This document shows, piece by piece, positions 27,301 to 35,751 of a DNA stretch of 64,000 bases. The notes under the pieces are model-generated. The model saw nothing but the letters and a program-made list of their open reading frames with translations, ran no database searches and had not been told where the DNA came from. The stretch comes from CAVXJN01 sp963773585. GTDB taxonomy: Bacteria; Pseudomonadota; Gammaproteobacteria; JASBUN01. A program made the position numbers and the translations under genes. Position 1 is the stretch's first letter, and each line of letters opens with the position of its first letter. The stretch is from contig CAVZBR010000014.1 of the NCBI GenBank assembly GCA_963773585.1, positions 39,316 through 103,315 on the forward strand. Direction: 5' to 3'.

Positions 27301-27886
27301 GGTAGGGCAGGTCGCTGCCCATGGGATAAATATCCAGCAGCGATCCCCGCACTGCGTATTCGCCGTGCTCCATCACCTGGGAGACGCAGCGATAGCCGGC
27401 CTGCGTGAACCGCTCGCGCATGGCATCGGGCTCCAGATGATCGCCGACCTTGAGCAGCAAGCTGTAAGCCCGCAAATATGCGCGCGGCGCTAAGCGCTGG
27501 AGCAGGGTCGTAACCGGCACGATCAAGATGCCGGTTCGCATTTCCGGAAGTCGATACAGCGTTTCAAGCCGCTGGGAGATGATGTCCTGGTGAGGGGAGT
27601 ACAGATCGTAGGGTAGTGTTTCCCAGTCTGGGAACTGCAGAATTTCGATGTCACCGCCGAAAAACTGCAGTTCCGATTCCAGGCGCGCAGCGGTCTGGTT
27701 GTCGCCTGTGACGACCAACACGGGGCCATCCGTGCGCCGCGCCGCAGCGGCCAGCGCGAGTCCGATGCTGTTGCCGTACAGCTTGCCCCACACCACGCGT
27801 TCGCCGGCGCGCTGGGGCAGGACGGGTTCGAACGGTGAGGCGAGCCCGGCTTGGGCGCTTGCGGTAACAGTGGACGATTTGGGCAT
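24380..27886 (-). CDS. mfd: Transcription-repair coupling factor Mfd
   Basis: Mfd is an ATP-driven translocase that removes stalled RNA polymerase and recruits UvrA. The ATG at 27886 gives 1168 residues, normal for Mfd; the frame stays open upstream without homology. In order: UvrB-like domains, RNA-polymerase-interaction domain (HEEHGVGRYLGLQKL), helicase Walker A GDVGFGKTE (about 647-655), DEEHRFG box, the TRG region GRVGRSHHRAYAYL, and the C-terminal UvrA-regulating domain. It is followed by csiV on the same strand. Confidence 0.97.
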   Translation of the reverse strand: MPKSSTVTASAQAGLASPFEPVLPQRAGERVVWGKLYGNSIGLALAAAARRTDGPVLVVTGDNQTAARLESELQFFGGDIEILQFPDWETLPYDLYSPHQDIISQRLETLYRLPEMRTGILIVPVTTLLQRLAPRAYLRAYSLLLKVGDHLEPDAMRERFTQAGYRCVSQVMEHGEYAVRGSLLDIYPMGSDLPYRIDLFDDEVESIRVFDPESQRSSGQVQQIRMLPAAEFALDEDGIGRFRQAWRKRFEGDPQRSPVYREVSNGHPPGGIEYYLPLFHETTETLRDYLPEHALLITMDDVEPALLAYREQVESRYEQRRHDIERPLIEPDSLYLDLDTVRAQFQGLPQVKVQRFEIEPAAEGNFVNFATAAPPLLTLQARAPEPAAALQQFMLTFEGRVLVAGESTGRREVILDTLSGLGLRPDVFDSWEAFLASDAAFGITVASLEQGLVVRDPALAVIAESQLFGERASQSRRRRSAPRTESENVVRNLTDLSIGAPVVHEEHGVGRYLGLQKLNVGTLEAEFLTLEYADGDKLYVPVSSLHLVSRYSGASPETAPLHKLGGDHWQRLKRKAAERARDVAAELLDIYSRRAASKGHAFTFEHDDYARFAAAFPFEETPDQQSAIDAVVEDMRAEQPMDRVVCGDVGFGKTEVAMRAAFIAVQSQRQVAVLVPTTLLAQQHNQNFLDRFADWPVRTEVLSRFRTKKQQEQVLKELADGRVDILIGTHKLLQNDVKFKNLGLVIVDEEHRFGVRQKERLKALRAQVDVLTMTATPIPRTLNMSLASLRDLSIIATPPVARVAIKTFVNEWNDSLLQEAFQREFKRGGQVYFLHNDVASIERMANALRDLVPDASVRVAHGQMRERELEQVMLDFYHQRFNVLVCSTIIESGIDVPSANTIIMNRADKLGLAQLHQLRGRVGRSHHRAYAYLIVPPRRVITADALKRLEAIESLEDLGAGFMLATHDLEIRGAGELLGEGQSGQIQEIGFTLYSELLERAVKALRAGKQPDLNRPLEHGPEIDLQVPALLPEDYLPDVHARLILYKRIASAEDKDQLRELQVEMIDRFGLLPDAAKNLFRLTELKLLANPLGVTKLDAGPSGGRLVFRDQANVDPINIIRMVQTEPQVYRLDGQHQLRFKRELPQAPQRFEAVEQLLRNLQTGTPVQ

Positions 27887-27974
27887 CTGGCTGCGGACTG
27901 ACGACAAGGGCCGGTATTTTCCCACAGGAAGGCGGTACTGCCTACCGGGCAAAGTGCAGGGGATAGGGGCGGTA

Positions 27975-28769
27975 TCAGTGCAATAGGTCGACTTTGACTT
28001 CGATACGACCCTGCTGCTCGGTGCGCCCGCGCGTGCTGTAGACAATGCCGCCGCCGGCGTCGCTTCGCTGGTCGACAGTCCCGCCGATTTCGATCCATTC
28101 CCCCAGCCGGCCTTCGACTACCGTATCGGCACGCTGCGTATTGATGATGCCCCCACCGTCGCGGCTCAGGGTGTCGCGGTGTGGGCTGATCCGCAAGTGC
28201 ACAAGGTTGCCGGCAATCTGTGGCAATACATAGAAGCCGCTGGTCACGTCTTGATAGCGGCTGCTGTCCTGGACCGCAGCGCCACCTGGGCCGATGATCA
28301 CGGTGCGGTCGTTGGTCGGAACCGACTGACCGAACGAAATGAAGGCGGAATTGCCTTCCAGCACCTGGATCTGTTGCGTGCCCGCGCCTTGCTCGCGGTC
28401 GTTGGTGGCGTAGGCGCGGACCGATCCGCTACTGTGGCCCGGCCGGGCCGTCAACCTGGCTTCGGCGTCCCGCGCGGCGGTTCGTGCCGAATTCGATTGG
28501 CGAACACTGACCAGAAGCCGTTGCGGCGCGCGATCGAGACGTCGCACCAGTGCTCGCACCTGTTCGATCGTGCCCGGCGCCGCGCGCAAAATCAATTCGA
28601 ACCCGTGCGCTTGTACAACTTCCCCGTCGTTCAACAAGGGCTGGACGATGGGTGCGATCTCGGCCGCAGGACGGTGCTTGAGGTCGAATACTTGCAATTT
28701 GTGGTCGACAGCGTATGCCACCTGGGCAAATAGGACCATTACTACCAAGGCGAGGATGCGCGTGCGCAT
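27975..28769 (-). CDS. Exported secretin/NolW-like protein
   Basis: The product is 264 residues with a clean signal peptide (cleavage after AYA, residue 20). Residues 22-90 (QVFDLKHRPAAEIAPIVQPL onward) match the short N1-type domain found in secretins; the remaining part is beta-rich and resembles the start of a secretin barrel but is too short for a full pore. Similar stand-alone proteins are found in gammaproteobacteria without a known role. The start at 28769 is chosen for its signal peptide. It lies just after a gene on the same strand, with a 14-base gap. Confidence 0.7.
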   Translation of the reverse strand: MRTRILALVVMVLFAQVAYAVDHKLQVFDLKHRPAAEIAPIVQPLLNDGEVVQAHGFELILRAAPGTIEQVRALVRRLDRAPQRLLVSVRQSNSARTAARDAEARLTARPGHSSGSVRAYATNDREQGAGTQQIQVLEGNSAFISFGQSVPTNDRTVIIGPGGAAVQDSSRYQDVTSGFYVLPQIAGNLVHLRISPHRDTLSRDGGGIINTQRADTVVEGRLGEWIEIGGTVDQRSDAGGGIVYSTRGRTEQQGRIEVKVDLLH

Positions 28770-28783
28770 CGTACACGGTGCAG

Positions 28784-29299
28784 TCACAAGTGCAGCCGCC
28801 GCAGTTCGGATTCGGGGACGCTCAGATCCCATAGGGCTTGGAATTGTTTGAGCAACTCCCGACTGCGCGGGCCGTCATGTAGAGATCCGTAGCCGTCGTA
28901 GCGGCTTGCGACCGGTTTGTACAGGTACGAGGTTTCATCCACCACGAGAAAGCCTTCGTTGAAACCGCGGTGTTGAGGTGCCGGTCGATGCATGTGTACC
29001 GTGCTGGTGAATCTGCGCGCGGTCTCAATCAAACGGTGTCCGTGTCGGATTGCATGACCGGCGTCTGCGACCAGGATACGCGCCTCGCAGAATCGGCCGC
29101 GGGTACCAAGCGTGCTGATGGCGTCAATCATTTCCGCGGTGTCATACACCGGTGCTTCCAAATCCGGGGTCAATATCGCGATGCTGCGGCGCGCTCGATA
29201 GACCAGTTGTCCGACCAACTCACGGTTCCCGGCCCGCGTTTCGAACCGCAATCGAACCGGGTCGGGATTTTGCGCTACGGGTTCACTCTCGGTATTCAT
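28784..29299 (-). CDS. Conserved hypothetical protein, PLD-like fold possible
   Basis: The 171-residue cytoplasmic protein has alternating alpha/beta character, with VYRARRSIAILTPDLEAPVYD and FNEGFLVVDETSYLYKP segments reminiscent of phospholipase D-like proteins, but the HKD motif is absent. It lies between a GNAT acetyltransferase (33 bases upstream) and the secretin-like gene, all on the minus strand, so the three may be cotranscribed. I recall the pairing with GNAT in other gammaproteobacteria but no function. Confidence 0.65.
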   Translation of the reverse strand: MNTESEPVAQNPDPVRLRFETRAGNRELVGQLVYRARRSIAILTPDLEAPVYDTAEMIDAISTLGTRGRFCEARILVADAGHAIRHGHRLIETARRFTSTVHMHRPAPQHRGFNEGFLVVDETSYLYKPVASRYDGYGSLHDGPRSRELLKQFQALWDLSVPESELRRLHL

Positions 29300-29332
29300 G
29301 CTCCTCCCGCTTGGGGCTGCTTTCAGAATAGC

Positions 29333-29785
29333 TCAGACCTGTCGCACCGAACCACCCTCGAGGCGCATCAGCACATGGGGGATGCCGACTTCGACAAACG
29401 GATCACCATTCGGTTCAAAACCATGGCGGGCGTAGAATTCGGTGGCTTCGAGCTGGGCGTGGAGATGGGCCGGCGGCCAGCTGCGGACGCGGTGTTCGCA
29501 AAGTAGTGCCTCGAGCAACCGGCCACCGATGCCACGGCCTCGCCAGTGCGCCAGTACCGCCATGCGTCCGATTCGCCCGTCTGGCATCAGTCTGCCAGTG
29601 CCGATCACCCGGTCGGCGCCATCCTCGGCCAGCGCGTGTACGCACATGTGATCGAGCCCGTCCCATTCCATGGCAACGGGGACTCCTTGTTCTTCGATGA
29701 ATACGGCGCTGCGAACTCCGCGTGCGAGCTCGGCGCCGCCATTGCCGAAAACCAAGCGTATGCTGACGATGTCGTCGCCGACCAT
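29333..29785 (-). CDS. GNAT family N-acetyltransferase
   Basis: The 150-residue protein has the GNAT core: VFIEEQGVPVAMEWDG near the N-terminus and the acetyl-CoA loop AHWRGRGIGGRLLEALL (pattern R.RGIG..L). Its ElaA/YjcF-like opening (R..VF..EQGVP) suggests this subfamily. It is the first gene after the purB terminator and probably leads the unit with the hypothetical and secretin-like genes. The acceptor is unknown. Confidence 0.85.
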   Translation of the reverse strand: MVGDDIVSIRLVFGNGGAELARGVRSAVFIEEQGVPVAMEWDGLDHMCVHALAEDGADRVIGTGRLMPDGRIGRMAVLAHWRGRGIGGRLLEALLCEHRVRSWPPAHLHAQLEATEFYARHGFEPNGDPFVEVGIPHVLMRLEGGSVRQV

Positions 29786-29814
29786 TGTCCGGACGTCATG
29801 TTACAAAACCAGGT

Positions 29815-29860
29815 AAAAAAACCCGGACTGCACGGGATGGGGGTGATGCAGCCCGGGTTT
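29815..29860 (-). terminator. Rho-independent terminator after purB
   Basis: Read on the minus strand, AAACCCGGGCTGCAT pairs with GTGCAGTCCGGGTTT with one mismatch, around a CACCCCCATCCC loop, and is followed by a run of seven T. It lies 160 bases downstream of the purB stop and 30 bases before the GNAT start, so it separates these minus-strand units. Confidence 0.85.
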
Positions 29861-30020
29861 CACGTCGGATGACCAAGACGACATCTTGGGGAAGCAAAGC
29901 GGGAGGGAAGCCGTCCCTGTCATCCGCTTTCGATTATGCTACTCCCGGGCCTGCATACTGAGTACTACGTCACATTTCGTACCTGACCCTCTGCGCCTCC
30001 GTGTCGCTTTTCGGCGTCGC

Positions 30021-31388
30021 TCAGATGTGCTGCGCTTGCTGACCTGCGTTGCCGGTGTAGCTGCCCGGTGTCAGCGCCTTGAGCTCAGCCTTCGCTTCAG
30101 CGGGCAGATCGAGACTGTCGATGAATGCTGCGAACGCGGCGCGGTCCACACGCCGGCCGCGGGTGAGTTCCTTGAGGCGTTCGTAGGGCTTGTCGATACC
30201 ATAGCGGCGCATCACAGTCTGGACTGCTTCCGCCAGTACTTCCCAATTGGCTTCGAGGTCCGCAGCCAGGCGCTCGGCATCGGCTTCCAATTTGCTGATG
30301 CCGCGCAGCAGCGAATGGTACGCGACCATACAGTGGCCGATCCCGACGCCGAGATTACGCAGCACGGTGGAATCGGTCAGATCGCGCTGCCACCGGGAGA
30401 TCGGCAGCTTGCCGGCCAGATGGTCGAACAGCGCATTGGCGAGGCCAAGATTGCCCTCGGCGTTCTCGAAATCGATCGGGTTGACCTTATGCGGCATTGT
30501 GGAGGATCCCACTTCCCCCGCCACCGTGCGTTGCTTGAAATAGCCGATGGAGATATAGCTCCATATGTCACGGCAAAAGTCGTTCAAAACGTTGTTGAAC
30601 CGGGCGAGCGCGTCGAACAGCTCGGCGATGTAGTCGTGGGGTTCGATCTGGATGGTGTAGGGGTTCCAATCCAATCCCAAATCGGTGACAAAGCGTTGCG
30701 CGAAAGCCGGCCAGTCCTTGTTCGGGTATGCCGACAGGTGTGCGTTGTAATTGCCGACTGCGCCGTTGATTTTTCCCAGCAGCGGCACACTGGCGACCTG
30801 TTCCCATTGACGCTTGAGCCGGAACACCACGTTGGCCAGTTCTTTACCCAGTGTGGTCGGTGACGCGGCCTGTCCGTGGGTGCGCGAAAGCATGGGCAAT
30901 TCGGCATGGGTGTGCGCCAGGCCGCGTAAGGAGGAGATGATTTCGTCCATCGCAGGCAGCAGTGCCTGGGTTCGCGCTTCCCGTAGCATCAAGCCATAGG
31001 CCAGGTTATTGATGTCCTCGGAAGTGCAGGCGAAATGCACGAACTCTGAAATCGCCGCCAATTCCGCGTTGCCGGCGATCTTTTCCTTGATGAAGTACTC
31101 CACCGCTTTGACATCGTGGTTGGTGGTGCGCTCGATGTTTTTGACTCGACGCGCATCTTCCTCGTCGAATCCCTCGACAATGCCGTCGAGCACGCCGTTG
31201 GCGTGCTTCGATAACGGCGGCACTTCAACGATATCGCCGTCGGCGGCCAAGGCCTGCAACCAGCGCACTTCCACCAGCACGCGGTGGCGGATCAAGCCGA
31301 ACTCACTGAAGATCGGGCGCAATGCTTCGGTTTTGCTGCCGTAGCGACCGTCAATGGGAGAGATGGCGGTGAGCGATGTCAGTTCCAT
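30021..31388 (-). CDS. purB: Adenylosuccinate lyase
   Basis: PurB acts twice in purine synthesis, cleaving SAICAR and adenylosuccinate with loss of fumarate. The ATG at 31388 gives 455 residues starting MELTSLTAISPIDGRYG, the family N-terminus. The fumarase/lyase signature GSSTMPHKVNPI with the catalytic serine is intact. In E. coli purB follows hflD; here acnA and a heme-binding protein gene lie between them. A strong terminator follows. Confidence 0.96.
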   Translation of the reverse strand: MELTSLTAISPIDGRYGSKTEALRPIFSEFGLIRHRVLVEVRWLQALAADGDIVEVPPLSKHANGVLDGIVEGFDEEDARRVKNIERTTNHDVKAVEYFIKEKIAGNAELAAISEFVHFACTSEDINNLAYGLMLREARTQALLPAMDEIISSLRGLAHTHAELPMLSRTHGQAASPTTLGKELANVVFRLKRQWEQVASVPLLGKINGAVGNYNAHLSAYPNKDWPAFAQRFVTDLGLDWNPYTIQIEPHDYIAELFDALARFNNVLNDFCRDIWSYISIGYFKQRTVAGEVGSSTMPHKVNPIDFENAEGNLGLANALFDHLAGKLPISRWQRDLTDSTVLRNLGVGIGHCMVAYHSLLRGISKLEADAERLAADLEANWEVLAEAVQTVMRRYGIDKPYERLKELTRGRRVDRAAFAAFIDSLDLPAEAKAELKALTPGSYTGNAGQQAQHI

Positions 31389-31507
31389 TCGTGCTCCGTT
31401 CGACTGATACTCGAAAACCGTGCGCATCATACACTATTCCGGTCTCGGCAGTCCGATTCCGTGCGCCCCATTGCGACTGGAAACGCATGGGAAGGCGCTT
31501 AAAAAAA

Positions 31508-31513
31508 TATAAT
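31508..31513 (+). promoter_or_regulatory. Candidate -10 box for the HbpS-like gene
   Basis: TATAAT sits in a conspicuously AT-rich stretch (31500-31535) 53 bases before the HbpS-like start, in the 177-base gap between divergent purB and that gene. No -35 hexamer at standard spacing is evident, so an activator may be needed if this is the promoter. Confidence 0.4.
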
Positions 31514-31565
31514 GCAATTATCTTGATATATGCCACATCGAATGTGATTTCGAGAGGAGTTCGAA

Positions 31566-32072
31566 ATGAAAAATCAATATTGGTTGGGCTTCGCCATGGT
31601 GGCGCTCAACGCCACGGCCATCGCCGCTGCGCCCGCGCCTTATGTTCAGTACCGGGTGCTGAGTATGGAAACCGCTGCGCAACTCGCCCTGGAATCTGCG
31701 CGCGCATGCCAGGCCCAGGGCTACCAGGTTGCCGCCGCGGTGGTGGATCGGACCGGTCGACTCTTGGCGTTCAACCGCGACCCCTTGGCTGGCGCCCACA
31801 CGATCGAGGTGGCCCGCCGCAAGGCCTATTCTGCAGCGAGCTTTCAGGCTTCGACATTGGAACTGCAACAGCGTGGCGGTATGCAGTCCCTGAATAACAC
31901 CGCCGACGTGTTGATGGTCGGTGGCGGCGTGCCGGTGCAGGTGGGCGGTCGGTTCTACGGCGCGGTGGGTGTGTCCGGCGCACCTGCGAAGGACGCCATG
32001 GGCGATATGGACGACGCCTGCGCGCGCGCTGGCATCGATCATGTCCGTGAGGCGCTGGAATTCGCCGAGTAG
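31566..32072 (+). CDS. Exported heme-binding protein, GlcG/HbpS family
   Basis: The 168-residue protein has a signal peptide (cleavage near IAAA) and a full GlcG/HbpS (DUF336) domain: METAAQLALESARACQAQG, VVDRTGRLLAF and the glycine-rich GGGVPVQVGGRFYGAVGVSG. Members bind heme or corrinoids in the periplasm and some act as redox sensors. GAGAGGAG precedes the ATG by six bases. It is a single gene, divergent from purB and convergent with acnA. Confidence 0.87.
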   Translation: MKNQYWLGFAMVALNATAIAAAPAPYVQYRVLSMETAAQLALESARACQAQGYQVAAAVVDRTGRLLAFNRDPLAGAHTIEVARRKAYSAASFQASTLELQQRGGMQSLNNTADVLMVGGGVPVQVGGRFYGAVGVSGAPAKDAMGDMDDACARAGIDHVREALEFAE

Positions 32073-32139
32073 CCCTAGTGACCGCCTGAATCGTCGATAA
32101 AAACTCGATGATTGAATAGGGTGTGAATCAATATTAACG

Positions 32140-34887
32140 TCAATTCTGCGTGGCGAGCTGACGCAGTACGTAATGCAAGATGCCACCATGGCGGTAGTAT
32201 TCGACTTCCTGGGGGGTGTCGATTCGTACCCGCGCGGTAAACACCTTTTCGCCACCGCTGTCCTTGAGGGCGGTGACCTGAACGCGCTTGGCCGATCCGT
32301 CTCCGAGGCCTTCGATGGAAAAGGACTCGCTGCCGTCCAGGCCCAGACTGTGAGCGCTTTCTCCGTCCTGGAACTGGAGCGGCAGAATTCCCATCCCCAC
32401 CAGGTTGGATCGGTGGATGCGCTCGTAGCTCTCCGCGATTACGCAGCGCACGCCGAGCAAACGTGGTCCTTTGGCGGCCCAGTCCCGCGATGAACCGGAG
32501 CCGTATTCCTTGCCCGCCAATACCATCAGCGGTACCTGTTGTTCGGCATAGCGCATGGCGGCATCGTAAATGCTCATCGCCTCGCCGCTCGGCTGGTGCA
32601 CGGTCACCCCGCCTTCGGTGCCCGGTGCCAACAGGTTGCGCAGGCGGATATTGGCGAACGTACCTCGCATCATCACCTCGTGGTTGCCGCGCCGGGAACC
32701 GTAGGAATTGAAATCCGCGATCTCGACGCCGTGCTGCTTGAGGTATACCCCTGCCGGACTATCGGGTTTGATCGAACCTGCCGGTGAAATGTGGTCGGTG
32801 GTCACGGAGTCGCCCAACAGGGCCAATACCCGCGCGTTCTTGATATCGCTGACGCCGGCGGGTTTCCGGGACATGTCGGTGAAGTAGGGCGGGTTGCGCA
32901 CATAGGTGGAATCGTCGGACCACTTGAAGCGTTGGCCGCCGGGAGAAGCCAACTCGCGCCAACGGGACTGTCCGGCGAACACGTCGGTATAGGCGCCTTT
33001 GAATTCCTCGGGACGCACGCTCGCCAGCACGGTGTCCTGGATCTCGCGTTGGCTGGGCCAGATATCTTTCAGGTAGATCGCCTGGCCCTGACTGTCGGTG
33101 CCCAGCGCTTCGTTTTGCAGGTCAATGTCCATGCGCCCGGCAATCGCGTACGCCACCACCAGCGGCGGTGAAGCCAAATAGTTCATGTGTACTTCGGAAT
33201 GGATTCGGCCCTCGAAGTTACGGTTTCCCGACAGCACTGAACACACCACCAAGTCGTCGTTCTTGATCGCTTGGCTGATGGGCTGCGGCAACGGGCCGGA
33301 ATTGCCGATGCAGGTCGTGCAGCCATAACCGACGACGTGAAAGCCCAGCTGCTCGAGATCGTCCAGCACACCCGCGTGTTGCAGATACTCCGTCACCACC
33401 TTCGACCCGGGTGCCAGGGAGGTTTTGACCCACGGTTTGACCCTTAAGCCACGCTCGATGGCTTTCTTCGCCACCAGGCCCGCGCCCAGCATTACATAGG
33501 GGTTCGAGGTGTTGGTGCACGAGGTGATGGCGGCGATCACCACCATGCCGTCGTTGAGAAAGAACTTCTTGCCGCCGTGATCGACTTGCATGCGGCCGCG
33601 GTGTTCACCCTGATGTTCGACGCCCACGGCGGTATGTCCGCCTTCGCCTTCGAAGCGCTCGGTCTCGCCGTCCTTGTCCGGGCCCAGGCCGCGTTCGGCC
33701 AGCATGTCTTGCAGCGAACCGCGGATGGTTTGCTTTGCGATCCGCAGCGGCACCCGGTCCTGGGGACGGCGGGGGCCGGCAAGACTGGGTTCGATGCTGG
33801 CGAGATCCAGTTCCAGAATGTCGCTGTAATCGGCTGCGCGCGCGCCATCCTCGCGGAACAATCCTTGCTCCTTGGCATACGCTTCGGCCAATGCCACCTG
33901 CTGTTCATCGCGCCCGGACAGGCGCAGATAGTCGAGGGTCTCGCGGTCGATGGGAAAGATGCCGCAGGTTGCGCCGTATTCGGGGGCCATGTTGGCGATG
34001 GTGGCGCGGTCCGCCAACGGTAAATGGGACAGGCCGTCGCCGAAGAATTCGACGAACTTGCCGACCACACCGTGCTTGCGCAGAGTTTCCACCACCGTGA
34101 GCACCAGGTCGGTAGCGGTCGCGCCTTCCGGCAGATGGCCGCTGAGCTTGAAGCCGACCACTTTGGGAATCAACATGCTGACCGGCTGACCGAGCATCGC
34201 CGCTTCGGCTTCGATGCCGCCCACGCCCCAACCCAGCACTCCAAGACCATTGATCATGGTGGTGTGGGAATCCGTGCCCACCAGGGTATCGGGATAGGCC
34301 TGCAGGACACCGTCGTTTTCCTTCGCGAATACGACGCGCGCCAGGTATTCCAGGTTCACCTGGTGGACGATGCCAGTTTCCGGAGGCACAACCTTGAAAT
34401 TCGAAAACGCCTGCTGACCCCATTTGAGAAAACTGTATCGCTCGCGATTGCGGCTGTACTCCAAGGCGCTGTTGAGATCGCGGGCATTGCTGCTGCCGAA
34501 GTTGTCGACCTGCACCGAGTGGTCGATTACCAGCTCTGCCGGCTGCAGGGGGTTGATGCGTTCCGGGTCACCGCCCAGGGCGCTCATGGCATCACGCATG
34601 GCAGCCAAATCCACAATCGCCGGCACGCCGGTGAAATCCTGCATCAGAACGCGCGCTGGACGATAGGCGATTTCCTGGCTTGGCTCCGCCTTTGGATCCC
34701 AATTTGCCAAAGCCCGGACATCGTCTGCGGTGACCGTCACACCGTCTTCGTAGCGAAGCAGATTCTCAAGCAGGATCTTGAGCGAAAAGGGTAGCCGCTC
34801 GGCGCCGGGCACGGCATCCAGCCGGAAAATCTGATACTGCTGACCGTTCAGCTCGAGGTTGGACCGGGCGTGGAAGCTATCGCTCAT
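32140..34887 (-). CDS. acnA: Aconitate hydratase A
   Basis: This [4Fe-4S] dehydratase interconverts citrate and isocitrate. The ATG at 34887 gives 915 residues, the size of AcnA, larger than the methylcitrate-specific AcnD. Cluster cysteines are visible in ITSCTNTSNP and YGCTTCIGNSGPL; the C-terminal swivel domain has KEYGSGSSRDWAAKGP. It may also hydrate 2-methylaconitate made by PrpD elsewhere in the window. It follows hflD after 152 bases. Confidence 0.96.
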   Translation of the reverse strand: MSDSFHARSNLELNGQQYQIFRLDAVPGAERLPFSLKILLENLLRYEDGVTVTADDVRALANWDPKAEPSQEIAYRPARVLMQDFTGVPAIVDLAAMRDAMSALGGDPERINPLQPAELVIDHSVQVDNFGSSNARDLNSALEYSRNRERYSFLKWGQQAFSNFKVVPPETGIVHQVNLEYLARVVFAKENDGVLQAYPDTLVGTDSHTTMINGLGVLGWGVGGIEAEAAMLGQPVSMLIPKVVGFKLSGHLPEGATATDLVLTVVETLRKHGVVGKFVEFFGDGLSHLPLADRATIANMAPEYGATCGIFPIDRETLDYLRLSGRDEQQVALAEAYAKEQGLFREDGARAADYSDILELDLASIEPSLAGPRRPQDRVPLRIAKQTIRGSLQDMLAERGLGPDKDGETERFEGEGGHTAVGVEHQGEHRGRMQVDHGGKKFFLNDGMVVIAAITSCTNTSNPYVMLGAGLVAKKAIERGLRVKPWVKTSLAPGSKVVTEYLQHAGVLDDLEQLGFHVVGYGCTTCIGNSGPLPQPISQAIKNDDLVVCSVLSGNRNFEGRIHSEVHMNYLASPPLVVAYAIAGRMDIDLQNEALGTDSQGQAIYLKDIWPSQREIQDTVLASVRPEEFKGAYTDVFAGQSRWRELASPGGQRFKWSDDSTYVRNPPYFTDMSRKPAGVSDIKNARVLALLGDSVTTDHISPAGSIKPDSPAGVYLKQHGVEIADFNSYGSRRGNHEVMMRGTFANIRLRNLLAPGTEGGVTVHQPSGEAMSIYDAAMRYAEQQVPLMVLAGKEYGSGSSRDWAAKGPRLLGVRCVIAESYERIHRSNLVGMGILPLQFQDGESAHSLGLDGSESFSIEGLGDGSAKRVQVTALKDSGGEKVFTARVRIDTPQEVEYYRHGGILHYVLRQLATQN

Positions 34888-35039
34888 GTGGACTCCTGCG
34901 GGACGGCAACATGTGTTTGCGGCGCGATATTGTCGCGAAACTTGGCGTCGGGCGGTAGAAGACGTGACCAGTGATGTCCGTGCAACGGCCCGACGCGGGA
35001 GGCTGCAAGTATATCGCAAAGGCGCCTGGCGCGGGCAGT

Positions 35040-35666
35040 TCAGACACCAAGCAGACGGCCCGCTGCTTCGGTGATGGCGCGCCGGCGCAATAGCACTTGC
35101 CATCGGCTGCCGCCGCACTGGCGCCACAGCACAGCGGAGCGAATGCCAGCCAACAGCAGCGCGCGGATCAGCGCCGCATTGTCCGGATCGCTTAGCAATG
35201 CGGGTTCGCCGTTGACCATGACCCGTGGCGTCAAGGTGCTGATGGTCTGTTGGTAGAGGTCGCCGAGACGGGCGATGACATTGGTATGGGTTTCGCTGCC
35301 GAAATAGGCGGCTTGGGTTTTGGCCGCTTCAAGCCCCTCGCGCAAGCGTGCCTGCATCTGAGGATCGCGGCGGAACTTGCGTTCCAAAAACAGTACCGAC
35401 ACGGCATAGCGCGCTACTTCCGTATCGCGGCTGCGCGCGCCCTTGGCGCCGAGCTGGCTGAGCAGAACTTGCAGTCCGGTGCGCAGCGGCTCCAGGCCAC
35501 CGTACACATCGACCACATTTGGCGCATCGAGCATCAACAGGCTGTGGATGGCCGCTGTGGTCGCTGGCGTGAATTCTTTCCCTTTCCGTGCGGTTTGCTG
35601 GACTTCGGCCGCCGCCTGAAACAATCCAGCCAGCGCGATGGTGCGGTCAACAATGGTGTGGGCCAT
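35040..35666 (-). CDS. hflD: High frequency lysogenization protein HflD homologue
   Basis: HflD is a small helical, membrane-associated protein that in E. coli binds phage lambda CII; its housekeeping role is unclear. The 208-residue product starts MAHTIVDRTIALAGLFQAA, typical of the family. It lies 85 bases after mnmA on the same strand, keeping the conserved mnmA-hflD order. Confidence 0.93.
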   Translation of the reverse strand: MAHTIVDRTIALAGLFQAAAEVQQTARKGKEFTPATTAAIHSLLMLDAPNVVDVYGGLEPLRTGLQVLLSQLGAKGARSRDTEVARYAVSVLFLERKFRRDPQMQARLREGLEAAKTQAAYFGSETHTNVIARLGDLYQQTISTLTPRVMVNGEPALLSDPDNAALIRALLLAGIRSAVLWRQCGGSRWQVLLRRRAITEAAGRLLGV

Positions 35667-35751
35667 AAACGATTTCAGTCCGGCAATGCATCTGCGCCGG
35701 GCACTATATCGGATTCAACGCCCCGTGACACCGTGCGCATTTCAGCAACGG

